Below are positions 25,601-37,600 of a DNA stretch of 64,000 nt, in pieces; positions within the stretch are counted from its first letter, which is position 1; each line of letters starts with the position of its first letter. Position numbers and translations under genes: made by a program. Source of the stretch: Tetracentron sinense (taxonomy: Eukaryota > Streptophyta > Magnoliopsida > Trochodendrales > Trochodendraceae); contig CM026570.1 of assembly GCA_015143295.1 (NCBI GenBank), forward strand, positions 6,100,047 to 6,164,046. Reading direction: 5' to 3'. The notes under the pieces were generated by a model, which saw only the letters and a list, made by a program, of their open reading frames with translations, had not been told where the DNA came from and ran no database searches.

Positions 25601-28600
25601 TCGTCTATTGAGATAGTTGGCCGCCATTAGGGAAGAGGTTTCCACAAGTATGATAACTCTCATCATGCTAAGACCGGAAATTGTTATGCCTCCCTGGTGC
25701 TATCTAGTGTATGAATCTAAACCTAAATTGGTTTAGACAATAAGAGAAATAAAAATTATAGAGATTATATAAGTAATCAATCCAAAGTCACAATTTACGT
25801 CTCCAAGAGAGCTCCTCTAGAAGAGAAAATAAGAAGAAAACTCTTCAATTCTGTTCAATCAAAAGAAATAATAATTTCCAACTATCGGGCTGGATAATCC
25901 ACCCGATATTTATGTTTCTCTAAACAAAAATCAATCTCAGCCCTTAAAATAAAATTCTATTAGCAAATTCCAGCCCTTTTTTGACCTACTAAAAGGAAGC
26001 TTATGCCCTTAAAACTTTATTTTAAAAGTCAACTCATACTAAAGCGCCTAACTTTGTAATTGACACTTGGACCCACCAAAAATGATCCAAAAATACACTA
26101 AACTAACTAATAAAAATAACTTAGCTTAACGATAGGCCACTCTAATCTTTGACTTTTAATTGAAGAAACTTAAACCGTAAAGACCTAATAAGTGTTGTAC
26201 AAATGTGCTGTTTTTTAGGCTTAAAATTCCACAAATAGAGCATGTTCCAGCTGTGAGCAAAGGAATTTACCATATTTCCTTCCGGGCCGGGCCCTACAGA
26301 AGAACGACGTTAAACGCCTAAAATAAGAGTTGCCACCTATTTAATTAAGGGAAAATAGGATCTCAAATATATAATGGATAAGGCCTAAGGTCCAAAATGA
26401 GATTCTAGGTAAGTGATTCTTTAAACCCCGGGGAAGGTGTTAGGCACCTTAAGGTCCCCATCCGGAGATGGTAACCTACTCCCTATATCTAAGCCAATTA
26501 AAGAAGAAATTCAAATGGAACTTAAGTATGTTGTTTAATTATACTAATTAAGAAAATAAAGCAAGATTAAGGGGAAAAGGGAAACTAATCCTAGGTGAGC
26601 TGGACCCGTTGGGGCTGCCTACTTACTCGACTTTGCGAGATCAAGCCATAGTAGTTCTTACAAGCATGCTAAGTTGGTTGGTTGATGTAAGGTTCATTGA
26701 ATATTTTTGGTATTTTGATCATATTTGAATGTTTTTGATATTTTGAGATTTTATCATGTTTTTTTTTGGATTTTCATGTAGGTAGGATTTTGACAAACTT
26801 AATTAAAGTCAAATTTAATCCAAGAGAAAGATTAAGGAAAAGTTAGGCCAAAAGATTATATTTAGGACATAAAGAGGGGTGTGCATTATGAATAGTAAAT
26901 GGTCTATTGCCAACACCTAATTTTGTTGGATTGGTTTTGATAATAGATCAAATATCATTGTCTTTGGTATGAGGCATTTTGGATAACATCATCTTTTAAG
27001 TCCTTGAACCATCTTTTACCCATTCTAAATAAAACATGAAAAATAAGAAGAAAAGAAAAGAAGAGACAAGTAGAGAAATTGAAAATTCATCATCTCCTCT
27101 TTTGTGGTTCATTTACACCATTATAAATGATGTAATGTGGCCGATGTATTGGGGCCCTATGAAGGTTAGAGAGATGATGAGCCTTCATAAAGAATTCTAA
27201 ATGAAGACTAGAATCCCAATAAAGAAATAAAATGAAAGAAAGGTATAGCTTTAGCTTTCACTCTCTATGGGCCTACCCATATCCACACGTGTAGGTACAT
27301 AAAAAGAAAAAACTATGTACATAAAAAAGATAATGTATATCTCTCCTTACTCTTGAGATAGGATCCCTCTACACCATTAGAATGGTGTAGAGAGACTCAA
27401 CTATGCTTGAGAAGTGAGGCTCTCTAAATGATTCTGGAATAGGACTAGAAATCAAGAAGAGGGAAAAAGATAAACATTAAACAAAGAAGAAAAGAAAATG
27501 ATATTAGGAGTGCCTACTCCTCCAAGGCTTCTCCTCCAATGCTCCAAGAGGTGAAGATTTTTTAAATTCCACAATGGAAGAGAGTAAGTGAAGAACTCTA
27601 GACTTTTAGTCCTAGAATTCTTGACACACTCTAAACCTTAGATTCTTCAAACTTTTCTTTAAAGCTCAAAAGAAAGATTAAGGGTGAGAGTCCTCTAAGG
27701 GGTTATGGAGCCTAAGGGTTTTTGGATAGAGATGAGGAAGTGCTAGGGTTTCCACTTGGGATTTTGGAGATGAGATAAATGGCTTGTGAAAGTCTTGTTT
27801 TTATAGAGTTTTCAAGGGGTTGTGGTAATTTGGTAATTAATAGAAGGGTTAGTGAGAAGAAGGGAGGTGATTGGTTAGTCAAAATAGGTGTAGTTGGTGA
27901 TTGGGTAGTCAAAAAGGTGTGTACTTGATGAGAGGTGATTAGATGGTCAAAAAAGATGTAAGAGAATTAATTGTTTTGTAAGAGGTGTAAGAATGAGTTG
28001 TAAGAGCGTAAGGGAGGTGATTGGGTGGCCAAAAAGGTGTCTACTTGGTGAGAGATGATTGGGTGGTCAAAAAGATGTGTAAACACAAAAATGGGGTTAT
28101 TTGGGGTTTGAAGGAAAAATAAGAGATCTTTTTTAGGAAAGTGGAAAATGGGCTTGGGTTTGTGGGTTTTGAGATGTGGTTTGAATGGATATGGGTATAT
28201 GGACTAGATCTTATGGATCATGCGTTATTAGTAGATGGGTCATGGGTTATGGTTATTGGATTTTAACTATTACAATTGGGCTTGGGCTATAGTAATTAGG
28301 CTTTGGCTAAAGCAATTGAGCTTTAGCTAAGACAATTGGGTAGTTAGGCTTGACTACTTGGGCTTGGGTAATGGAATTAAGTAATTGGGCTTGATTGAGT
28401 TGTTTGGGTATAAGTTTGGCCAAATGAGCTTGGGCCTTGGGTGAACCTTGGAGCCTTTGAAAAGTGGGAAGAGGGATAAGGGGGTGCAAAAATGGGGTGC
28501 TTACAGCTGCCCCTCTTTGTCGGAAGGTGCGGACAAGCGAACGACAAATACTGAAATCACCACTAAATTTTGCACCTGAAAACCTTTAAAACTTGGGAAA

Positions 28601-31600
28601 ACACAAGAAATGAGAATAACTAATTTGAACTTAGTTTAAGTTTGCCAAGTTAAAAAGGTGGAGTGCTGGATAGTAGTTTATGACCTCATTTCGGAGGATT
28701 GCTGGAGATGGTGGTAAGCGCATGATGAATAAGAGGAGCAAAGATCGAACACACGACCGCTTCGCCATGAGGTGACAGTCGATCGCACAACTACTTCACC
28801 GGGATGAGATGCAATGATGGGTGCAGAACTAGTGTCACAGGAGGCTGCAACTGAAAGTCGGTCACACGACCGTGTCAGTATACCCCTTGAATAGTGAGCT
28901 AATAGTGCAGTGTAGTGAGTAAAGAATACAAGACTGGCTTCACAAGAGGCTGTAACTGAAAGCCGGTCACACAACTGTTTCAGTATACTCTTTGAAGAGT
29001 GAGCGAGTAGTGCAATGCAATGCGGGTGAAATGAAGAATGCAAGTGGGGTGAAGGTTGATCACACAACTGCTTCACAAGAGGTCGCAACTGAAAGCCGGT
29101 CACATGACCATTTCAGTATACTCCTTGAAGAGTGAAGGTAAGATGCAATGGTGTAGACAACCGCCCGATTGTCTGACTGGGTAGCAAACCAAGAAAAAAG
29201 AGAAAGGTAAATACAGTTGTGCGACCGTTTCACAAGGTAGCAAGCCAAGAAAGAGAAAAAAGGTAAAGACAGTCGCCCGATTGCTTCACCTGATAGTAAG
29301 CTAAGATGAGGATAAAAAGGGTAAAGAGAGTCATCCGACTGCTTCACTTGGTAGCAAGCCAAGATGAGGATAAAGAGAGTAAAGACAGTCGCCCAACTGC
29401 TTTACCTGGTAGCAAACCCAAAAAGAAGGAAAAAGGGTAAAGTCAGCCGCCTGACTACTTCACCTGGTAGAAGCCAAGAAAAGGATAAGAAGGGTAAAGA
29501 CAGTCACCTGACTGTTTCACCTGGTAGCAAGCCGGATAGAGCAGACAATCGCCCGATTGCCTTATTGGGATAAGATGCAAGATAGTGCGCAGACAACCGC
29601 CCGATTGGCTCACTGGGGTAGGATGCAAGATAATGTAGACAACCGCCCGATTGCCTCACTAGGGTATTTTGAAGAGAACAAAAGATCCGCTTCGGCATAA
29701 GAAGAGAGATGGTGAGTAGAGACAGCCGCACGATTGCTTTACTCGAAGAAATCTGAAAAGATCACACATACGATCTCCTTCAGCATAAGCAAGAGAGATG
29801 ATAAGCAAAGACAGTTGCTCGACTGTTTCACTTGAAGAAATTTGAAGAGATAACATGATTCGCTTCAGCATAAGCAATGAAAAATTAGTCGATAAGAGCG
29901 AGGAAAAGATCTACCGGGAAGTTTTGATTATTTTGAGAGCGAAAGATTATAAAGATGTGATTTTGGCAGTGATGTTACAATGAAATATGGAGAATGAGAA
30001 CATTGAGCGCGACCCTGAGTCATTGCTTGAATCTTGCCCTTCTTTCGTATATTTCTGTCCTAATGAGGTTGAACTTAAATTGCCCCAACTTGGATGATCT
30101 GATTGACTGCACTTGCCCCTAAATCTACAAATTTTCATGCATCTATCTCATCTTGAATGATCTGTTTGATTTCACTTGCCTTGGTTTCACTGATCTTCTT
30201 GCACCAGCGGTAAGGATCAGTTGACTTTGAGTTGATTCTACTGAGGAGTGGACTCTGACTGACTATTGATTTGACTGATGGATTGACTGACAGGTGGTTT
30301 GATTAACAGACTGACGATTGACTAATAGACTGTTTACAATGACATTGATTGTCTGCAAAATATGCCTGAGAGTGCCCACAGTGGGAGACTTAGTTAGGTT
30401 TCTTTGCCTTTAGGAGAAATTGATTAAGCTTGGTTTGATCATTTTTGAGATAAATCTGTATCTACTCTTGACTGATGTGCTTGATGCTCAAGCTAGTGTT
30501 CGCCTGGTGATGTTTAATTGCTGCTAATGATGACCTTGATCGCATATTACTCATATAAAGCTTGCATTTGTTTATTTTTTCCTATTTTGCCCCTGGGCCT
30601 TAAAAAAGGATTTCACCAGGACTGGGTTGCATTAATTTGTACACCAACCGGGTTAATGATTCTCATTGAGACCGCACATTTTGATCTTTGTCCCTTTTTA
30701 GCCCTTGGGCCCTTTCAGGTTTTCACTAGGATTGGGTTCGCGTAATTTTTGCGCAATAGTAGGGTTGATGATTCCTTACAATGCCCGTGAGATATTGAAA
30801 TTTGATGTGTCCCTTTTTTGCCCCTGGACCCTTTCGGGTTTTCACTAGGACTGGATATGCAAACTTTGTATGCTCTGTTGTTTTCTGCTCTCGAACTTTT
30901 TTCTAATAATTCTCCATTCTTCTCCTGTCATTGCCTGTCAGAAAGTGAGGACGAATGCTTCTGACTATTGATGCCCAAGTCCTTTCAAAGTTCAAAGAGG
31001 GCTTAACTTCTAGGACAAAATGTGGTTTGGATAGAAACGATATAAGGCTCGAAGTTTCTTTGTGAAGTGAAGGGCACCATATGATGTTTACTTGGTGTCG
31101 GAATGGAACCAGTTGTCCTGTTCTTTGTCTTTTGGTGAAACTTTTGTTTCGCCTTTGACCTTTTTTTTTTCTTTTTTGCTCTTTTTTTTTCACACGAATG
31201 TGTTCTCTTGTATTGTGGACATTTGCTATGATTTGACCGAACCGGATTTCAGGCTGCTTACGTACCCATTTGGGATCAGGTCATGACGTAGTTCGTATAA
31301 GCTCCATTTTTTGCTGTTGGCCTTTGCTGGTTGTTCCTTCTTCAGATCCGGCTTTTGCACTATTATTTTAACATTCTTGGGGTGCCCCAATGTGAGTTTT
31401 ACAAGAAAGGCTATTAGGCTCAAAAGTCTAATTAGCGGATATATATAACATGGGTACAAGAGAGATTGTGAGGATTAGCCAAAAATGGCCTCCTATCATT
31501 TCTTTGATTGGTCAAGAGCATGTATGGTCATTGCATCGTCCTCATTTCGGTATGGTTGAAATTTTGTGCTCGAGGAGGTCTTCACTGCTCCTGTGTGGGA

Positions 31601-34600
31601 TAATTTCTCCGTTGTCACCGCTTGTATTATGTTCAATCTTGAAAGAGCATCTGTCAGAGTATAACACTTTTCATCTTGTTTGAATGATCAACTTGTTTTT
31701 ATCAGCTTTTGGGCATTAGAATCGAGTTCAGTTCCCAAGCTAAGCATCTCAGAACAAAATATACAAGATTGATCTTAAAAAAAAGTCATTTCATTAAAAT
31801 ATCAAAAGGTGGACAGACTTGATGTGAAGGAAAATGAAACAAGGGGCCACTGGCCATTAACTCGACTGGCCTGAGACTAGGGATTATCATGGGCCATCAA
31901 GGCCAACTCTAAGCCGAAATGAGGAAATAAAACAAAGATACTGAAACATGACAAAAAATAGAGTTTGCTCAAATTTTGGCTATAAGGGGGTTCGGACTGA
32001 TGTGCCTTAATTCCATGGTGTAGCATGGTTGGGCAGTGGTGCTTGGTTAATGTCGGTATTCCTGGTGCGAAGCAGATTTTGCCCTTCTCCAACATATCAT
32101 GGACAACGTGTTTTAAGTCGTAACATCTGTCTGTAGGATGCCCGGATGTCTAATGATACCCGTAGTGGTGATCCGCCCTGTACCCCTTTGGAGGATTGGT
32201 CGATGGAGGCTACGGATTCTTTAGTGTAATCAATTGCTTGTCCAAAAGATATGGGAGGAGTTCCATTAAAGAATATGGGATGGGCATGAAAGCCCGAGCT
32301 TTCCTCTGTTCGAAAGTCATCTGGTGAGATAGTAGCTTTCCCTGGGTCAGCAAAGCTGGCTAGGGCTGATTGGGAATCCGAATAGGCATTGCTGCCACTA
32401 ACTGCACATCTTCTTCTCTTCTCCTGGTATCTCTTTTTGGCTGTGGAGGAGCACGGTTAGAGGAAGATGCACTTTTGGACCCCTGGAACATGTCAAATGC
32501 CCTTATGTCATCCATCGTTGCCTCAATCCTGGTGCCACATTTGGCCATGGCGCTGAAATCGGAGATAGGTTGCGTTGTCAGGAGAGTCTTGAGTGGATGC
32601 TTGAGTGTGCGGAGGAAAGTTATCACTAACTCGTCTTCCGGTAGAGGGGTGCTCATTTTTCTGGTGATCTCTCTCCACCGAATAGAGTATTCGATGAAGG
32701 TCTCATTATCCCTCTGAGACATTCTTTCCAGGTCTGCTCTTTGCGGGACTATATCAACATTATAAGAATACTGGGCGACAAATGTCTCGTAGAGACCCTC
32801 CCATGTTCGGATTTTGTTGGGGTCCACCTTGGTAAACCACTGCAAGGCAGGTTTTCCAGAAACAACTGAACCAACAACTTATCCTCGTGTTCTAGCTAGA
32901 AAAGTTCTCCGCGATAAACCCTCAAGTGTGTTTCTGGACCTCCCTTTCCATTATATTTTCAAAGTCAGGCATTCTGAAATCTATAGGCAATTGAATCCCT
33001 AGGTGTACATGCATGTCCCTGAAATCGGTGGATGAAAGGTTATGGGATCCCTGAGCCTTCTTCACCAACTCCTCTAGTTTCTCTATTCTCTCCTTGTATG
33101 CGTTTGAGATTTGTGCTGAGTTGAAAGAGACGTGAGCTGATCCGATCTGATGCTCAATGTCAGCCCTGGCTTCCTCCTCCTCATATTGGTCTATGATTGG
33201 AGATATATGGTGAGTGGGTTGTGGTGGGATAGGTGGAGACGGAATGTTGAAAATGAATTCTGGTTGCGGTTAAGTAGCTGGTGGTGGGATGTTGATAGAA
33301 GGTAGTGGTGGATTAGGATTATTGAAAACAGGTGGTGGTGGAATAGGATTAGTAGTACGTGGTGAGTTTGGTTGTGATGGGCTCGGCACACCGATTAGTT
33401 GAGGATTAGAGGAGGAGAAAGCATGTGTCATTGCCCGTAGGAGATCCTGCATGATGTTCTTTAACTCTTCAATACTTTGGGCATTTTCAGCCACTTTGGT
33501 CTCAATATCTGGAGTTTGTTGCTGCGATGTCGGGGTATTAGGCTTAGTTTCATGGTCATCCTGACATTCCATGTTGCAGTTGGTTAGTTTGGTATCCGAT
33601 ATGTTGTTAAGTTTGACTCAGGGTCTGCTCTGAAAAGATAGAAAGATAGGGAGTGAGGGTTGAAGCAGATAAGAATGAGAGAAAAATTTTAGAAGACATG
33701 CATATGACCTAACATAGTCTAGTTGACATGGGGAAAATGCCCCTTGCGTGAACATTTATGATGTCATGCATAAGAGGGTGTTTTTTATTTTTTTGATTTT
33801 TTTTTATTAGCATGCTTGAACAGGGTATGACATGACATATGTGATCCCGTTGGGTAGGCAGATAGAGATCCGTTCTATTAACCTGGGTTGTTGGTAACCA
33901 GGGCCTATTGGATCAAAGTTGAGATAGGTTAATAGATTAATCCATTGCAATCTAGGATTTGAACCTAACATGTGTGTCTTGGAGAAAAAGGGTTTGGTGT
34001 TTTATTAGCAAGCAACAATCATGACCTAAACATGCCCCTAAATGGATGGTCATCTGGGTAAGGATGTCCTGATGCTCAGCCATGAATGGAGCAGGTATAG
34101 AATTCAAGCAGGATAGGGCTAGGGATATCCCTCTTAATAAGTTGTTTTAAGGCTATACCTCTACCAAGTTATATACCAAATGTTGGGGGATGCAAGTGTT
34201 CTTAAAGGAAATAGGGTCACTTAACACCTTATATGCGACTACTTGGTATAGAACATACCTGAAAAGGGACGACAGGTGTAAGCGGGAGCGTTTCAAGTCT
34301 TTCCCTGAGGATAATCATCCAACGGGTGTGACGAGGCAGGCCTCCAAGACTGTTAAGCTTCTGTCACTGAAGATAATCATCCAACAGTCATAAGCGTATT
34401 AAGTCTGGTTATGGAATTTTATGGGTCATTAATGCAAATGAAAATGCAAACTTCAAAAGCATTCAAAGATATAAAAGAAATTGATCTTTTAATTAGCATT
34501 TTATTTTGAATTTCTAACTGGCTTAGGCCTAGGTTTTAGGTTGAATCTAGCTTTTGCCTCCCCAATAGAGTCATCAAGCTGTGAGCAAAAGAATTTACCA

Positions 34601-37600
34601 TATTTCCTTCCGAGCCGGGCCCTACGGAGGAACGACGCTAAACGCCTAGAATAAGAGTCGTCACCTATTTAATTAAGGAAAAATAAGATCCCAAATATAA
34701 AATGGATAATGCCTAAGGTCCAAAATGAGATTCTAGGTAAGTGATTCTTTTAAACCCCGGGGAAGGTGTTAGGCACCCTAGGGCCCCCATCCGGAGATGG
34801 TAACCTACTCCTTATATCTAAGCCAATTAAAGAAAAAATACAAATGGAACTTAAATATGTTGTTTAATTATATTAATTAAGCAAATAAAGCAAAATTAAA
34901 GGGAGGGCTGCCTACTTACCCGACTTGGCGGGATCAAGCAATAGTAGTTATGCTAAGTTGGTCGGTTGATGTAGGGTTGATTGAATATTTTTGATATTTT
35001 GAGATTTTATCATTTTTTTTTTCCATGTAGGTAGGATTTTGGCAAATTTAACTAAAGTCAAATTTAATCCAAGAGAAAGATTAAGGAAAAGTTAGGCTAA
35101 AAGATTATATTTAGGACATAAAGAAGGGTGTGCATTATGAATAGTAAATGGTCTATTGCCAACACCTATTTTGTTGGATTAGTGTTGATAATAGATCAAA
35201 TACCATTGTCTTTGGTGAGACATTTTGAATAACATCCTCTTTTAAGTCCTTAAACCATCTTTTACTCATTCAAAATAAAACATAAAAAATAAGAAGAAAT
35301 TAAAAGAAGAGACAAGTAGAGAAATTGAAATATCAACATCTTCCCTTTTGTGGTTCATTTACACCATTATAAATGATGTAATGTAGCCGATGTAATGAGG
35401 CCCTATGAAGGTTAGAGAGAGGATGAGCCTTCACAAAGAATTCTAGGATGAAGACTAGAATCCCAATAAAGAAACAAAATGAAAGAAAGGTATAACTTTA
35501 GCTTTCACTCTCTATGGGCCTACCCATATCCACACTTGTGGGTGCATAAAAAAAAATATATGTGCATAAAAAAGATAATGCATATCTCTTCTTGCTCTTG
35601 AGATGGGGTCCCTCTACACTATTAGATTGGTGTAGAGAGACTCAACTATGCTTGAGAAGTGAGGTTCTCTAAATGATTCTAGAATAGGACTAGAAATCAA
35701 GAAGATGGAAAAAGATAAAAATTAAACAAAGAATAAAAGAAAATAATATAAGGAGTGCCTACTCCTCCAAGGCTTCTTCTCCAATGCTCCAAGAGGTGAA
35801 GATTTTTTAGATTCCACAAAGGAAAAGAGTAAGTGAAGAACTCTAGACTTTTAGTCATAGAATTCTCTGCACACTCTAAACCTTAGCTTCTTCTAACTTT
35901 TCTTTAAAGCTCAAACGAAAGATTTAGGACGAGAGTCCTCTAAGGGGTTATGGAGCCTAAGGGTTTTTGGATAGAAATGAGGAAGAGCTAGGGTTTCCAC
36001 TTGGGATTTTGTAGATGAGAGAAATGGCTTATGAAAATCTTGTATTTATAGAGTTTTCAAGGGGTTGTGGTAATTTGGTAATTAATAGAAGGGTTAATGA
36101 GAAGAAGGGAGATGATTAGTTGGTCAAAATGGGTGTGGTTGATGATTAGGTAGTAAAAAATGTGTGTACTTGGGGAGAGGTGATTAGATGGTTAAAAGGA
36201 TGTAAGAGAATTAATTGTTTTGTAAGAGGTGTAAGAATGCGTTGTAAGAGGTGCAAGAGATTAGGGGAGGTGATTGGGTAGTCAAAAAGGTGTGTACTTA
36301 GTGAGAGATGATTGGGTGGTCAAAAAGATGTGTAAACACAAAAATTGGGTTATTTGGGATTTGAAAAAAAAAAAAAAAATCTTTTGTTGGAAAGTGGAAA
36401 ACGGGCTTGAGTTTGTGGGTTTTAGGATGTGGGTTGAATGGATATGGGTATATGGACTAGATCTTATGGATCATTGGTTATTAGTAGATAGGTCATGGTT
36501 ATGGTTATTGGACTTTAACTATGACAATTGGGCTTAGGCTATAGTAATTAGGCTTTGGCTAAAGCAATTGAGTTTTAGCTAAGACAATTGGGTAGTTGGG
36601 CTTGACTATATGGGCTTGGGTAATAGAATTAAGTAATTGGGCTTGATTGAGTTGTTTGGGTATAAGTTTGGCCAAATGAGCTTGGGCTTTGGAAGAACCT
36701 TGGAGCCTTTGAAAAAGTGGGAAAAGGGATAAGGGCGTGCAAAAATGGGGTGCTTACACCAACCATCTACCACTTTCCCCTCTTCTTATTCTTTTTCAAT
36801 ATCCTTCTAGGGTTTTGTTCCTCCATATCATTCATCAAAGCTTGTTGGTTTCTTTGCAGAGCTTCCTGTTGCATGAGTCTTCCTCAGTTGAAATAAACCC
36901 ATCCTCGAGTTTGGTCCATCACCACCACCATGGTACTCGTACATGTCAGCAATATTATTGGAAGTACCCATTCTGCTGGTAATTCGATTTGATAGGCATT
37001 GCTATTGATCTTCTTCAACAGTTCGAAAAAGAGTGAAAATATATATATAGAGAGAGAGAGAGAGGGATTGAGAGATACATTCAGGGATTGAAAGAAAGCT
37101 TTCAATCTTTCAATCTCACAGTGAAGATGAAAACAATTCTCAAAACTCCGTCAATCTCGACAATGACAATGAGGATGACTGTTTCGGTATCTACTAACCA
37201 ATTCGGCAATAGAGCATCCTATGCTCACAATTTCAAGACAATCACAAGTTCTTATAAAAAAAGAAGACAAGATCCGTCAATCAAGCCCGCAAAAAAGTAC
37301 GAAGTAGTCAAAAGACTTTCAAATAGTAAAAGTACAACAGTCAAAAGCAAAGTCATATGTCAAAAGTATCAAGTGAGATCAAGTTTTCAATTTAAGTGGA
37401 TTCTCCACTCAAGGCTTTCAAGTATCATCCACCGAAAGCATAAGACAATGAACATCTCAAGAAAGAAAAGAGTTCAAAACACTCAAGTTAAAGTATTCAA
37501 AAGAAATAAAATAAAACATCTACTCAAGTGTTATTCTCAAGTGAAGGCATCTCAAATTCTCTATAAGAAGCAAGCGTCGGAGACATTGAGGAGGAGGAAG

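Larger units (their letters stand above)
26252..36758 (-). mobile_element. Tat/Ogre-like Ty3 LTR retrotransposon, gag-only fossil
   Basis: The element is antisense to the host gene. LTRs lie at 34580-36758 (5') and 26252-28505 (3'), both with TGTAAGC...GCTCACA ends on the minus strand. Flanks CCAGC (26247-26251) and CCAAC (36759-36763) are a 5-bp target duplication with one change. Next to the 5' LTR is a primer-binding region at 34556-34577 (TGATGACTCTATTGGGG), resembling the tRNA-Arg site used by Tat/Ogre elements. Next to the 3' LTR is the polypurine tract AAAGAGGGGCAGC. The 6.1 kb interior has a Tat-type gag remnant and two tandem-repeat tracts, but no visible protease, reverse transcriptase or integrase, so it is a non-autonomous, broken derivative. 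The LTRs differ at roughly 7-8% over the first 220 aligned bases, suggesting insertion several million years ago or more. Confidence 0.9.

Noticed and set aside
28678-29877. Several serine/leucine-rich minus-strand frames
   Set aside because: They follow the tandem-repeat units inside the LTR element and repeat the same peptide words.
28720-29880. CRISPR-like repeat-spacer array
   Set aside because: Units are imperfect and contiguous, with no unique spacers of even length, in a plant retroelement context.
32370-32717. 115-codon plus-strand frame opposite gag
   Set aside because: It is the shadow of the gag remnant on the other strand, where the recognisable domain lies.
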